Assembly (NCBI GenBank): GCA_035541895.1 | Contig: DATKMK010000012.1 | Coordinates: 1-64,000 of the forward strand | DNA length: 64,000 nucleotides | Reading direction: 5' to 3' | DNA from: DATKMK01 sp035541895 | GTDB lineage: Bacteria; Desulfobacterota; Binatia; HRBIN30; JACQVA1 | Notes under the pieces: model-generated | Database searches by the model: none | What the model was told of the DNA's origin: nothing | The model's input: the letters and a program-made list of their open reading frames with translations, nothing else | Made by a program: the position numbers and the translations under genes | In this document: positions 1-9,245 of the stretch, one piece after another | Position numbering within the stretch: position 1 is the stretch's first letter | Layout: each line of letters begins with the position of its first letter

Positions 1-936
1 GCCGGTGCGCCGGTGCCGATGCTGACCGTGAACTCGGTGGCGCCGACGATCATGCAGTTCGGCTCGGACGAGCAGAAACAATTCTACCTGCCGAAGATCT
101 TGAAGGGCGAGATTCATTTCGCCATCGGCTACACCGAACCCAACGCCGGCACCGACCTCGCCTCGCTCAAGACCCGCGCCGTACGCGACGGCGACAGCTT
201 CGTCATCAACGGCCAGAAGGTGTTCACCAGCTTGGCGACTGACGCTGACTACATCTGGCTCGCCGTGCGCACCGATCCCGAGGCGCCCAAGCACAAAGGC
301 ATCTCGATGATCATCGTGCCGCGCGAGAACCCGGGCGTGCGCGTGGTGCCGATCAAGAACATGGGCAACTTCAACACCAACCAGACCTTCTACGACGACG
401 TGCGCGTGCCGGTCGGCAACCTCGTCGGCAAGCTCAACGGCGGCTGGAAGCTTATCACCAATCAGCTCAACCATGAGCGCGTGACCCTGTGCAGCTCCGG
501 TATGATCGAAGGGCGCTTCGAAGAAGTGGTGAACTGGGCGAAGCAGACCAAGCTGGCCGACGGCCGGCGCGTCATCGATCAACAATGGGTGCAGGTCAGC
601 ATCGCCCGCATCCATGCGCGCATCGACTTCATGCGGTTGATGAATTTCAAAGTTGCGTGGAACGCCGAGCAAGGCCAACCGATGCAGCCGGCGCACGCGT
701 CGACGATCAAGGTGTTCGGCACCGAGTTCTACCTCGAAGCCTGCCGCCTGATGCAGGAAATCCTGGGCGCCACCGCCGCGCTGCGCCCGGGCTCACCCGA
801 GGCGATCCTCAACGGACGCATCGGCCAATTCGTCCGCTCGATTCACATCCTCACCTTTGGCGGCGGAACCAACGAGATGCAGCGCGACCTGATCTGCCTG
901 TTCGGCCTCGGCATGCCGGTGATGCCGCGGTTCTAG
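1..936 (+). CDS. Acyl-CoA dehydrogenase, 5' end cut by the window
   Basis: Flavoprotein that desaturates an acyl-CoA at the alpha-beta bond, feeding electrons to ETF. The frame is open to base 1, so about 311 C-terminal residues of a roughly 390-residue protein are present; the N-terminal helical domain is mostly missing. Visible family motifs are the middle-domain stretch YTEPNAGTDLASL and the C-terminal FGGGTNEMQRD. The usual YEGT motif, whose Glu is the base in MCAD-type enzymes, reads GGGT here, so the catalytic base must lie elsewhere. A second dehydrogenase starts 30 bp downstream. Adjacent unequal pairs like this are known as alpha2beta2 heterotetramers in steroid side-chain breakdown (FadE26-FadE27 type). 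The family is secure; substrate and pairing are inferred. Confidence 0.93.
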   Translation, partial: AGAPVPMLTVNSVAPTIMQFGSDEQKQFYLPKILKGEIHFAIGYTEPNAGTDLASLKTRAVRDGDSFVINGQKVFTSLATDADYIWLAVRTDPEAPKHKGISMIIVPRENPGVRVVPIKNMGNFNTNQTFYDDVRVPVGNLVGKLNGGWKLITNQLNHERVTLCSSGMIEGRFEEVVNWAKQTKLADGRRVIDQQWVQVSIARIHARIDFMRLMNFKVAWNAEQGQPMQPAHASTIKVFGTEFYLEACRLMQEILGATAALRPGSPEAILNGRIGQFVRSIHILTFGGGTNEMQRDLICLFGLGMPVMPRF

Positions 937-966
937 TTGGACGATTGAAGTTGAGAGAGGAACGAA

Positions 967-2088
967 ATGGATTTTTCGCTGACTGACGAACAACGCGCGC
1001 TCTCCGAGTTGGCCGCGCAAATCCTCACCGACCGCTGCCCACTCGAACGGTTGAAGGCGGTTGAAGGCTCGGAGGATCGCTTCGATCGCGAGCTGTGGAA
1101 CGAATTCGCCAGGGCCGGCCTGCTCGGCGCGGCGCTGCCGGAAAGCGTCGGCGGCAGCGGCGGTGGATTCATCGAAGCCTGTCTGCTGCTGGAGCAGCAG
1201 GGCAAACGCGTGGCGCCGCTGCCGATCGTCTCGACCATCGTCTCGGCGGCGATGCCGCTGATGCGCTTCGGAACCAAGGAACAGCAGCAGCGCTACGTCA
1301 CCGGCGTGGCGAGCGGCAAGACGTTTCTGTCCGCGGCGTTGACTGAACTCGGCACTGACGCGCGCACTCCCACGACTGCCGCGACGCCCGACGGCGGCGG
1401 CTGGAAGCTCAACGGACTCAAGGTCGAAGTGTCGATGGCACACGCCGCATCCGTAGTGCTTGTGCCTGCGCGCACGGCGCGCGGCGAGGTCGCGATCTTC
1501 TTGGTTGATCCCAAGACGCCTGGCGTATCGCTCGCGCGACAGGATGCAACCAACTGGGAACCGCAATTTCGGATGGAGTTGAAGAACGTGAAGGTTGCTG
1601 CCGATGCCGTGCTCGGGTCGATCGAGAGCGGCCGCGACGTGCTCGACTGGATCGTCGATCGCACAACCGTCGGCTTGTGCGCGGTTGCGGCGGGCGCGTG
1701 CCAAGAGGCGTTGCGCATCACCGCGGAGTACGCATCCAATCGCAAACAGTTCGACAAGCCGATCGCGATGTTCCAAGCCGTTGGCCAGCGCATGGCCGAC
1801 TCGTACATCGACAACGAAGCGGTGACGCTGACGATGTGGCAAGCGGCCAGCTATCTCGCCGATGAGATGCCGTCGGACAAGGAGATCGCCACCGCGAAGT
1901 ATTGGGCGAGCGAGGGCGGCCATCGCATCGGCCACGCCGCGCTCCACATTCACGGCGGGATTTCGATCGACATCGACTACGCGATCCATCGCTACTTCCA
2001 CTGGCTCAAGCAATTGGAGTTCACCCTCGGCGCCGCCACGCCGCAGCTGGTGCGGCTCGGCGCCTTGATTGCGGCCGAACCAGCATGA
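967..2088 (+). CDS. Acyl-CoA dehydrogenase, second subunit-like
   Basis: 373-aa acyl-CoA dehydrogenase family protein starting MDFSLTDEQRAL, the standard N-terminal helix of the family. GAGAGG precedes the ATG. The FAD-domain C-terminus reads HIHGGISIDIDY and has no TNExQR motif, in contrast to the upstream gene; the two therefore differ in the parts of the active site they keep. This is the pattern of the two chains of heterotetrameric acyl-CoA dehydrogenases. Membership of the family is clear. The role as partner of the preceding gene product is an inference from adjacency and motif complementarity; substrate unknown. Confidence 0.92.
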   Translation: MDFSLTDEQRALSELAAQILTDRCPLERLKAVEGSEDRFDRELWNEFARAGLLGAALPESVGGSGGGFIEACLLLEQQGKRVAPLPIVSTIVSAAMPLMRFGTKEQQQRYVTGVASGKTFLSAALTELGTDARTPTTAATPDGGGWKLNGLKVEVSMAHAASVVLVPARTARGEVAIFLVDPKTPGVSLARQDATNWEPQFRMELKNVKVAADAVLGSIESGRDVLDWIVDRTTVGLCAVAAGACQEALRITAEYASNRKQFDKPIAMFQAVGQRMADSYIDNEAVTLTMWQAASYLADEMPSDKEIATAKYWASEGGHRIGHAALHIHGGISIDIDYAIHRYFHWLKQLEFTLGAATPQLVRLGALIAAEPA

Positions 2089-2113
2089 AGCTGACGGACT
2101 CTTGCGCCACCGC

Positions 2114-4564
2114 ATGAATGTGCATACCGCCGCCGGCTCGCGCCGGGTCCGGCGGTTCATGCTCTTGGTCGCCGGTACGGTCCCATGGATTGTGGCGGCG
2201 ACGGCAACCCACGGGCAGACGCCGACCGTCGGCAGCGGTGCGACGCCGACGGCGATCGTCAGTCTCTCGATTGCTCAGATCCCGGAATTCGTCGAACAGG
2301 CGAACAACGATCTGCGCGCGATTCGGGCTCGCAGCGCAGCCGACCCGCGGCTCGCAGTGGTCAGCAACGACCTTCCCGAGCTTGCGCGGCAGACCGAACG
2401 ACTTGGCGCCGAGACCGCAAACGAAATCGGCTCGGGCTTGACGCCCAGTTCGCTCGAGGACGTTTCCCGGCAATGGCGTCAGTATAAGGACCAGCTCACG
2501 GCGTGGGCGCAGTTGCTCGGGGTCAGCCTCCAAGCGAACGAGCAGGACAGCGCCCGACTCGGCGAGATCGACGGGTTGTGGACTCGCACGGAGAAGCAGG
2601 CACAGGCCGACAACGTCCCCGATGCCGCCCGCGCGCCGATTCGGACCTTGCGCGGCGCGATCCGCGATGCGCAACTCGATTTGCGCAGGGCACGCGACGA
2701 ACGTCTCGGGATGCTCGGGCGCGTGTCGAGCTTGCAAGAGGAGGTCAACGAGAAGCTGGCGCAGCTCGAATTGGCTGCGCAACGGCTCCGACGGGATCTG
2801 TTCGCCATCGACGGCGAGCCGCTGTGGGCGATCGTGTCCCAGTTGCCGGAAGAATCCGAGGTGCTCGACGCCCTCGCGGCGGGCGTGCGGCATGACGTCG
2901 AGTTGCTGGCAACCTTTCTGCGTTGGCAGCGCGCACGCGTGATCACGCACGGGCTGCTGATCGTGCTGATTGCGGTGATCACGACCACGTTGTCGCGGCG
3001 CCAGCGCGCCGCGTTGTCCGACGACACCCCGGCGGCGGTGCGGACCGTCTTGACGCGGCCGATTTCCGCCACGCTGCTGCTTGCGGCCGTTCTCAACCTG
3101 CTGCTGTACCGCTACGCGCCGGTCGTTGCCGTCGACGCCGCCGCGTTGGTCGTGGCCGCCGTGATGGTGCGCCTGTTCCCTGGCGACGATGAGTGGGTGT
3201 CGCGCCAGATTGTCCTCCTCATGGCTGTGCTGTTCTTGCTCAGCGCGGTGGGACGGTTGCTCCCGCCACTGTCGGTCGCCGCACGCTTGATGCTGGTGGC
3301 CGAGGACGTGATCGCGGCTGCGTGGCTGACCGCTGTGTTGCGGTCCGGTCGCTGGCAGCAGTCGGCGCTCGCTCGGCGGTGGGGCGTGGTCGCCTGGGTC
3401 GGTTTGGTCATTCCCGCGGTTTCGCTCTTCGCCAATTGCATCGGCAATGTGTCGCTCGCGTTCATGCTCACCGGCGCCATGTTGCGCTCCGCGTTCAGCG
3501 CGTTCGGACTGCTGGCCGCGGATCGCGTGATTGAAGGCCTGCTGATCGAGGTGATCGGTTCCCGCGCCGGCCTGGGTTTGCGTTCGGTGGCGAACAATGC
3601 GGCGTCGTTGCGGCGCTGGCTGACCCGCGCCGTGCGCATGGTGATGGTGGCGATCTGGGGGTATTTGACGCTCGATCTGTTCGCGCTCCAGCAACCGTTC
3701 ATCACGGCGGCGACGGCGTTCTTGACGGCGCAGTTCACGGTCGGCGCTGCGACTATCTCCGTTGGCGGCGTGGTTTCGGTGGTGCTGACGGTGTGGGTGT
3801 CGTTGCTGGTGGCGCGACTGGTTCGCGTGGTGCTCGCCGAAGACATTCTCCCGCGCCTGTCGCTCCCGCGCGGTGTGCCGGCGGCGATCTCGGCGGGGGC
3901 GAACTATCTCGTCCTGCTCTTCGGATTCGCCGTCGCGTTGTCGGCCGCGGGAATCGATCCTGGACGCGTGGCGCTGGTGGCGGGCGCGCTCAGCGTCGGC
4001 ATCGGCTTCGGCCTCCAAACGGTGGTCAACAATTTCGTCTCCGGGCTGATTCTGCTGCTCGAGCGCCCGATTCAGCTCGGCGACACAATTGAGATCGGGC
4101 CGATCACCGGCCAGGTGCGGCACATCGGCATCCGCTCGAGCACGATCGCCACCTTCGACGGTGCCGAAGTGATCGTGCCCAACGCGACGCTGATTTCGGA
4201 ACGGGTGGTGAACTGGACGCTCAGCAACTTCCAGCGCCGCATCGAGCTTACGGTCGGCGTCGCCTACGGTACGGACCCACGTCGAGTGATCGAGATCCTC
4301 GAGCGGATGGCGGGCGACGTGGCGGACGTACTGAAACAACCGGCTCCGCAAGCGGTCTTCGTCGGCTTCGGCGCCAGCAGCCTCGATTTCGCGCTGCGGG
4401 TGTGGACGACTCGGCAAGACATCCTCGGTCTGATCCGCAGTCGTCTCGGACTGGCGGTGCACGACGCCCTGCACGCCGCCGGCATCGAGATTCCGTTCCC
4501 GCAGCGCGAGGTGCGGGTGCGGTCGGTCGAATCGGCGCCGGAAAAACCGGGCGGAAGCAATTGA
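2114..4564 (+). CDS. MscS-family mechanosensitive channel with N-terminal DUF3772-like region
   Basis: Large inner-membrane channel of the MscS/MscK type, releasing solutes on hypo-osmotic shock. About 816 aa from ATG 2114, chosen because it precedes a signal sequence (hydrophobic FMLLVAGTVPWIVAATA, then Ala-x-Ala-like site near HGQ). Residues ~40-270 form a charged, coiled-coil-rich periplasmic region resembling DUF3772. Several hydrophobic helices follow, then the pore helix and beta domain around residues 625-720 (Gly/Ala-rich LVAGALSVGIGFGLQTVVNNF, then PIQLGDTIEIG and VPNATLISERVVNW). A longer frame to 2069 would overlap the preceding gene. The C-terminal cage domain looks complete. Confidence 0.9.
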   Translation: MNVHTAAGSRRVRRFMLLVAGTVPWIVAATATHGQTPTVGSGATPTAIVSLSIAQIPEFVEQANNDLRAIRARSAADPRLAVVSNDLPELARQTERLGAETANEIGSGLTPSSLEDVSRQWRQYKDQLTAWAQLLGVSLQANEQDSARLGEIDGLWTRTEKQAQADNVPDAARAPIRTLRGAIRDAQLDLRRARDERLGMLGRVSSLQEEVNEKLAQLELAAQRLRRDLFAIDGEPLWAIVSQLPEESEVLDALAAGVRHDVELLATFLRWQRARVITHGLLIVLIAVITTTLSRRQRAALSDDTPAAVRTVLTRPISATLLLAAVLNLLLYRYAPVVAVDAAALVVAAVMVRLFPGDDEWVSRQIVLLMAVLFLLSAVGRLLPPLSVAARLMLVAEDVIAAAWLTAVLRSGRWQQSALARRWGVVAWVGLVIPAVSLFANCIGNVSLAFMLTGAMLRSAFSAFGLLAADRVIEGLLIEVIGSRAGLGLRSVANNAASLRRWLTRAVRMVMVAIWGYLTLDLFALQQPFITAATAFLTAQFTVGAATISVGGVVSVVLTVWVSLLVARLVRVVLAEDILPRLSLPRGVPAAISAGANYLVLLFGFAVALSAAGIDPGRVALVAGALSVGIGFGLQTVVNNFVSGLILLLERPIQLGDTIEIGPITGQVRHIGIRSSTIATFDGAEVIVPNATLISERVVNWTLSNFQRRIELTVGVAYGTDPRRVIEILERMAGDVADVLKQPAPQAVFVGFGASSLDFALRVWTTRQDILGLIRSRLGLAVHDALHAAGIEIPFPQREVRVRSVESAPEKPGGSN

Positions 4565-4588
4565 CGTTCGGACGGAGGTCGGACGGAA

Positions 4589-5347
4589 ATGGATGACCGG
4601 CTCATTCGCACGGTCCGCGGTTGGATCGATGACGCTCGCTACGTCACTGTGCTTACGGGTGCCGGCATTTCTACTGAATCGGGAATTCCGGATTTTCGCG
4701 GCCCGCAGGGGCTGTGGACGAAGAACCCGGAAGCCGAGAAGATGGCCACGCTGCAGCATTACATGGCGAGCGCCGAGGTCCGGAAGCGGGCGTGGCGCAA
4801 CCGGCTCGAATCGTTCGGTCGCGTAGTCGAGCCGAATGCCGGCCATCGGGCATTGGTGACGTTGGAACGACGCGGCAAGCTGCAAACCTTGATTACGCAG
4901 AACGTCGACGGGTTGCACCAAGCCGCGGGCAGCTCGTCCGAAATCATCGTCGAGATCCACGGCACCGTGCGCGAGGTGGTGTGCATGGATTGCGGCGAGC
5001 GCGCCCCAATGGAGCGCGCACTCGCCCGCGTGCGGGCGGGAGAAGACGATCCGCCGTGCCGGAGCTGCGGCGGCATTCTCAAGTCGGCGACGATTTCGTT
5101 CGGCCAGGGCCTCGTTCAGGAAGATCTCTGGCGCGCCGAGAGCGCGGCGCAGCAATGCGATGTGCTCATCGCCATCGGCACCACGTTGGCCGTCTACCCG
5201 ATCGCGGGGGTGGTGCCGATCGCCAAGGAAGCCGGCGCGCGCCTCGTCATCATCAACGCGGAGGCGACGGCGATGGATCACCTCGCCGATGCGATCCTGC
5301 GCGGGTCCATCGGGACGGTCCTGCCGGCGTTGGTTGAAACGCACTGA
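4589..5347 (+). CDS. Sir2-family NAD-dependent protein deacylase
   Basis: 252-aa sirtuin that removes acyl groups from lysine using NAD+. Seen directly: the NAD-binding GAGISTESGIPDFRGP motif at the N-terminus, TQNVDGLHQAAG, the catalytic His in HGT, and a four-Cys zinc site (CMDC then CRSC). The CobB-type Tyr/Arg pair for desuccinylation is not obvious, so deacetylation is the default guess. It starts 25 bp after the channel gene and ends 9 bp from the convergent GH172 gene. Family certain, acyl preference unknown. Confidence 0.93.
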   Translation: MDDRLIRTVRGWIDDARYVTVLTGAGISTESGIPDFRGPQGLWTKNPEAEKMATLQHYMASAEVRKRAWRNRLESFGRVVEPNAGHRALVTLERRGKLQTLITQNVDGLHQAAGSSSEIIVEIHGTVREVVCMDCGERAPMERALARVRAGEDDPPCRSCGGILKSATISFGQGLVQEDLWRAESAAQQCDVLIAIGTTLAVYPIAGVVPIAKEAGARLVIINAEATAMDHLADAILRGSIGTVLPALVETH

Positions 5348-5356
5348 GCGACGGCG

Positions 5357-6571
5357 TCAGCCGGCGCGCAGCCGCTGCAACGTTTCATCGAAACGCCCGG
5401 CGTAGAACGACTCGCCGATGGCGGCGACGCGCAGCAGTGATGCCTGGCTCGGCAGCTCCTTGAGTGCCTCGAAGAACGCCGAAAAAAAAGCGGTGCGCGC
5501 CTCGTCGTAGATCGGCGGGAGCGGGGGCCGTAGGGCATCGCGCTCGGGCAGGGCCGGAAACGGCGCGTGCGGCTCGGCCTGATACCAGTACGCAACCGAG
5601 GCGTACTCGTTGGCGAAGTTGTTGGCGTGGCCGTGTTCGACGGTCCAACGTAACGCACGGGTGAAGCGGATGGGATCGTTCACGAACCAGCGATACGCGC
5701 CGACCAGCCCGGCGTAGTCGGGCGACTCGATGAGATGAAAGCCGTGATCGGGGCCGGCATATTCGCGCGCCGGACAGGCGCCGCCGCCGAAGATCTCTTC
5801 GGTGCCGGTTCCGTGAATCGCCGGCGGCCAGCGCTCGCCGTCGATGAACACCATGTCATCGCCCTCGCCGTACCAGCCGCCGGCGACGTTGTTGATTTCC
5901 AACAGCAGCCCCACCATCTGGCCGGCACCGACCACGTCGAGTGCGACATAGTTGTCCGCGCCGTCGAGATTCACACCGTCGTGCAACTGAACGTTGGGGA
6001 GCGGACCCACCGCGACCGTCGACTTCTCCTGGCGCCACTGTGCGTGAAACCGGAGGGCGTCGGCGGGCAACGGAGCCTCGTAGGTTTCGTAGTCGACGTG
6101 AAACCATAGCGCGCGCAAGAGACCGCCGAGCGGCTGATCGCCGCGATGCTCGATCGTGATGCGCGCGCCGGCAGAGAACGGCATGGGAAAGTACGCGTTC
6201 AACCCGTGAGACGCGCCGAAGCCCGGGTTGACCGTCACCATGCTGCTTTGCAGCAACCGGATGCGCGCGTGCGCCAGCGCGAAGAAGTCGCCCAGCGGCA
6301 CTTCGACCGACGGTGTCGGCTCCCCGTCCCAGTGGCAGCGTAGGATCGCGTCGCGATAGTCGGTCAGCTCGGGAAACGCGAGGGCGCAGTAGAAGTGGGT
6401 GATGCACCCGGGCCCCTCGTGCTCGAACAACACCGCGGTTGTGCCCGGTTCGACGGTGATGAAGTCACGATTGCCGCCGGTGCGATCCCACGACGAGGAG
6501 CGACAACTCCGAGCGCCAGTGTGGCTGAACAGCGAACGTAGTGGATGGTGATGCAACGGATGCCGTTCCAT
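5357..6571 (-). CDS. DUF2961 / GH172-family protein
   Basis: 404-aa protein of the DUF2961 family, now glycoside hydrolase family GH172, whose characterised members act on difructose dianhydride I or on D-arabinofuranosides. Family landmarks: SSWDRTGGNRDFI near the N-terminus, GPGCITHFY, and the conserved acidic motif TGTEEIFGGG around residue 270, which includes a probable catalytic Glu. The jelly-roll core appears complete. No signal peptide is evident from this start; the first ~20 residues are Arg/His-rich and the true start may be slightly internal. Substrate not predictable; a D-arabinan or fructan disaccharide is possible. Confidence 0.85.
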   Translation of the reverse strand: MERHPLHHHPLRSLFSHTGARSCRSSSWDRTGGNRDFITVEPGTTAVLFEHEGPGCITHFYCALAFPELTDYRDAILRCHWDGEPTPSVEVPLGDFFALAHARIRLLQSSMVTVNPGFGASHGLNAYFPMPFSAGARITIEHRGDQPLGGLLRALWFHVDYETYEAPLPADALRFHAQWRQEKSTVAVGPLPNVQLHDGVNLDGADNYVALDVVGAGQMVGLLLEINNVAGGWYGEGDDMVFIDGERWPPAIHGTGTEEIFGGGACPAREYAGPDHGFHLIESPDYAGLVGAYRWFVNDPIRFTRALRWTVEHGHANNFANEYASVAYWYQAEPHAPFPALPERDALRPPLPPIYDEARTAFFSAFFEALKELPSQASLLRVAAIGESFYAGRFDETLQRLRAG

Positions 6572-6606
6572 CCCGTGTGCCTAGCACATACTGCCAGGAA
6601 GCGTTG

Positions 6607-7203
6607 CTACTCGGCCGCCTCTTCCAGTTCGATGTCGATCGTGATGTCGACGTCGTTGCCGACCACCACGCCGCCACCGTCGACGAGGGTCTTGTTGTAT
6701 TCGATGCCGAAGTCGTGGCGATTGATGCGGGTCTTGGCCATGCCGCCCAACTTGAGGATGCCCATCTGATCGTGGAACGCCTTCGGCGTGCCTTCAACGT
6801 CGAGGACCACCTCCTTGGTCACGCCGCGCAGCGTCAGGTCGCCGGTGACCTTGTACTTGTCATCGGCGATCTTCTCGACCTTCTTCGATTTGAACGTGAT
6901 CTTCGGATACTTGCTGACGTAAAGAAAGTCTGGGCCCTTGAGGTGTTCGTCGCGCGTACCCTCGCGGGTCGAAATCCCGGCGGCCTCGATGGCGGCATCG
7001 ACCGACGACTGAGTGATGTCGGCTTCGTCTATGATGACCGAGCCCGTGACCGCGCCGAGCGTGCCGCGGACGGTCGACACCATCAGATGCCGCACCGCGA
7101 ATTGCGCACTCGTATGTTGCGAATCGATCTCCCAGCGCGACGCCAGCGCGACGTACGGCGACAGCATGCCAAGGACAAGGACGGAAGACCCGAGACGACG
7201 CAT
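6607..7203 (-). CDS. YceI-family periplasmic lipid-binding protein
   Basis: 198-aa secreted lipocalin-fold protein. ATG 7203 is chosen because AGGAGAG lies 5-6 bp upstream and because it opens a signal peptide (MRRLGSSVLVLGMLSPYVALAS). The mature part has the YceI pattern: WEIDSQHTSAQFAVRHLMVSTVRG, then the DEHLKGPDFLYVSKYPKITFKSKKVE region, then GDLTLRGVTKEVVLDVE, ending RHDFGIEYNKT. YceI proteins bind isoprenoid chains such as polyprenyl pyrophosphate or ubiquinone. Its ligand here is unknown. Confidence 0.93.
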   Translation of the reverse strand: MRRLGSSVLVLGMLSPYVALASRWEIDSQHTSAQFAVRHLMVSTVRGTLGAVTGSVIIDEADITQSSVDAAIEAAGISTREGTRDEHLKGPDFLYVSKYPKITFKSKKVEKIADDKYKVTGDLTLRGVTKEVVLDVEGTPKAFHDQMGILKLGGMAKTRINRHDFGIEYNKTLVDGGGVVVGNDVDITIDIELEEAAE

Positions 7204-7303
7204 GGCTCTCTCTCCTGTGTGCGAGCGCGGCGCCGGCACAACACCGGCAGTTGAGGAACGTGCCTCCGTCCCATAGCTGACGCAAGCCGAGAGCGCCGAG
7301 CCT

Positions 7304-8509
7304 TCAAGGATAGAGCAGAAACGGCTCGCGTTCGCCGCGCCACGTCTGTTCGTCGCGTGTGGCGATCGCATCGAGATCAGCGGGGGTCGCCGCCGGGTCG
7401 TCGACCCAGTGCCGCAGCAACTCGCTGCCGTTGATCACGTCGATCGCCCGCCGGCTGCGTTCGTATTCATACTCAAACTCTCGCCACAGGGTGTGGTCGG
7501 GTCGCAGCAAGCGCAGAGCTTTGAACGCCAGCGCGAGCAGTCGCCACGGCCGAAAGGTCGCGTGATTGTAGAACGGACCGTCGACGTGAATCTGAACGCC
7601 CGCGCACAGCGTGCCGACGTGCTTGTGAAACGTCGGTTCGAACCAACACGGACGTAACCGGCAGCCACCCAGCCACTGCGGCGCCAGCGATTCCATCTTG
7701 CTCAGCAGCGCGCCCACATCGAGATCGGGAGCGCCGAGCAATTCGAGCGGCCGCGTGGTGCCGCGACCTTCCGACAGCGTTGTGCCTTCGAGCATGACCG
7801 TTCCGGCGAAGCACCGCGCCATCGACTGATTCGACGCGTTGGGGCTGGGGTTGATCCAACTTCGCTCGCCGAGCGGCCAGCCAAATCCCGGCGCGACTTC
7901 GGGGTGCCAGCCCTCCATCGTCACGACCGTGCAATCGACGTCGAGGCGCAAGGTTTGCACAAACCAGCGCGCCAGCTCGCCGAGCGTGAGGCCGTGGCGC
8001 ATCGGCAGCGGCCCGGCGCCGACGAAACTCTCCCAATTTTCACGCAGCCGCAGTCCTTCCACGGGCCGGCCGACGGGATTCGGGCGATCGAGCACCCACA
8101 CCGTCTTGCCGTGCTGCGCAGCGGCTTCGAGCAGGTAGCGGAGCGTGGTGACGAAGGTGTAGATGCGACAGCCGACGTCTTGCAGATCGACCAGCAGCAC
8201 ATCGAAGCAGTCCATCATCGCGTCAGTCGGCCGGCGAACTTCGCCGTAGAGACTGAAGACGGGAATACGATGAACCGGATCGATGAAGTCGGCCGACTCG
8301 ATCATGTTGTCCTGCTTGTCGCCCCGCAGTCCGTGCTGCGGACCGAAGGCAGCGGTGATTCGAAGGTCGCCCGGAGCCGCGAGCGCATCGAGCGAATGTA
8401 CGAGATCACGCGTTACCGACGCCGGATGCGCGAGCAACGCGACGCGGCGACCCGCAAGCGACTTGCGCAGCTCGGGTTCGTCGACGAGGCGGTCGATGCC
8501 GAAGCGCAT
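7304..8509 (-). CDS. NamZ/DUF1343 (GH171) exo-beta-N-acetylmuramidase-like protein
   Basis: 401-aa member of the DUF1343 family, of which Bacillus NamZ (YbbC) is an exo-N-acetylmuramidase of peptidoglycan recycling. Typical landmarks: GIDRL start, LLAHPASV, FGPQHGLRGDKQDNM, PVFSLYGEVRRPT, and the acidic DVLLVDLQDVGCRIYTFV segment, followed by LDRPNPVG. No signal peptide is visible, unlike secreted NamZ, so a cytoplasmic role is possible. It follows the DOMON-like gene by 9 bp and is probably co-transcribed with it. Confidence 0.9.
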   Translation of the reverse strand: MRFGIDRLVDEPELRKSLAGRRVALLAHPASVTRDLVHSLDALAAPGDLRITAAFGPQHGLRGDKQDNMIESADFIDPVHRIPVFSLYGEVRRPTDAMMDCFDVLLVDLQDVGCRIYTFVTTLRYLLEAAAQHGKTVWVLDRPNPVGRPVEGLRLRENWESFVGAGPLPMRHGLTLGELARWFVQTLRLDVDCTVVTMEGWHPEVAPGFGWPLGERSWINPSPNASNQSMARCFAGTVMLEGTTLSEGRGTTRPLELLGAPDLDVGALLSKMESLAPQWLGGCRLRPCWFEPTFHKHVGTLCAGVQIHVDGPFYNHATFRPWRLLALAFKALRLLRPDHTLWREFEYEYERSRRAIDVINGSELLRHWVDDPAATPADLDAIATRDEQTWRGEREPFLLYP

Positions 8510-8518
8510 ACGACGCGC

Positions 8519-9094
8519 TTAGCGCGGATTGCCGCCGGCGTCTACGCCCGCTCCAGGCAGCCGCAGGACGAACGAGTCGCGGTGGTGAAAGTCCGGCTGG
8601 CCAGCAGGGTGACGCAGCGCCCAGTAGGATAGCGAGCCGTGGATATGTTCGATCACCGCGCTCAGCCCGAGCTGCAGCGGTTGCGCCGCGTAGCCGGCAG
8701 ACAGTCGATCCAGTTGCACCGTCGCACTGAGTTCGAGCAAATGGTCTAGACGGCGCACGGCGATGCGCGGATCGAGCGCTTCATCGGCGAGCGGCCCGCC
8801 ATCGCGATAGTGCCGAAACGCATGCGCCATCCACTCGCCCGACGGCGAGAGGTTGAACTCGTGATACGTCTCGGAGCCGTCCGCCGCGATGAACACTTCG
8901 AAGCAGGTGTGCTCCCATAGGCGGTTCGCTATCCGCGGTGGTCGCATCGCAGGGATGTGCAACGCGTCCAGATCACCGAGAAGGTCGAAGGCCACCGCGA
9001 GTCCCCCATCGGGTGCACGATGCACGCACGCTTCGATGCGCCGCACGGGCGTGGACGTCATCGACGGATGGCAAATCAGCGCGAAGGGCTCCAC
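8519..9094 (-). CDS. DOMON-like domain protein
   Basis: About 191 aa. The conserved region runs from the HP...VRRIE segment through WEHTCFEVFIAADGSETYHEFNLSPSGEW to the C-terminus, matching the bacterial DOMON-like family often found beside NamZ/MurB-type genes. DOMON folds can bind haem or sugar, but no ligand is established for this group. GTG 9094 is chosen because homology begins at once after it; a TTG at 9142 and ATG at 9061 are alternatives and none has a good ribosome site. Nine bp separate it from the DUF1343 gene. Confidence 0.75.
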   Translation of the reverse strand: MEPFALICHPSMTSTPVRRIEACVHRAPDGGLAVAFDLLGDLDALHIPAMRPPRIANRLWEHTCFEVFIAADGSETYHEFNLSPSGEWMAHAFRHYRDGGPLADEALDPRIAVRRLDHLLELSATVQLDRLSAGYAAQPLQLGLSAVIEHIHGSLSYWALRHPAGQPDFHHRDSFVLRLPGAGVDAGGNPR

Positions 9095-9140
9095 GTGAGG
9101 AGGAAGACTAGCAATTCGCGGCTGGCAAAGGCGATCGTCC

Positions 9141-9242
9141 AAGGCCCGCCTGATTACGGCGATTCACTACAATCGCCGGCGCGCGCAAATTCGGGCGGTG
9201 CTCACTCACCCGGAGTACGACCGGGGCAAATGGAAGGAATGA
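9141..9242 (+). pseudogene. higB: 3' remnant of a HigB-type mRNA interferase toxin
   Basis: The frame 9141-9242 translates to about 33 residues, including LITAIHYNRRRAQIRAVLTH and then PEYDRGKWKE. This closely resembles the C-terminus of HigB-family toxins, in which KYRLIARIHYN leads to a VLTHxEYDRGKW ending. No start codon or N-terminal half is in frame. A short FAAGK stretch just upstream in another frame may be the residue of the N-terminus, suggesting an internal deletion. The stop lies 3 bp before the HigA-like ORF, the normal toxin-antitoxin order. Confidence 0.7.
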
Positions 9243-9245
9243 CCC

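Noticed and set aside
2021..5344. 1107-aa minus-strand open frame opposite the channel and sirtuin genes
   Set aside because: Arg/His-rich low-complexity translation, no domain, and it is antisense to two clear genes; a third-position GC artefact.
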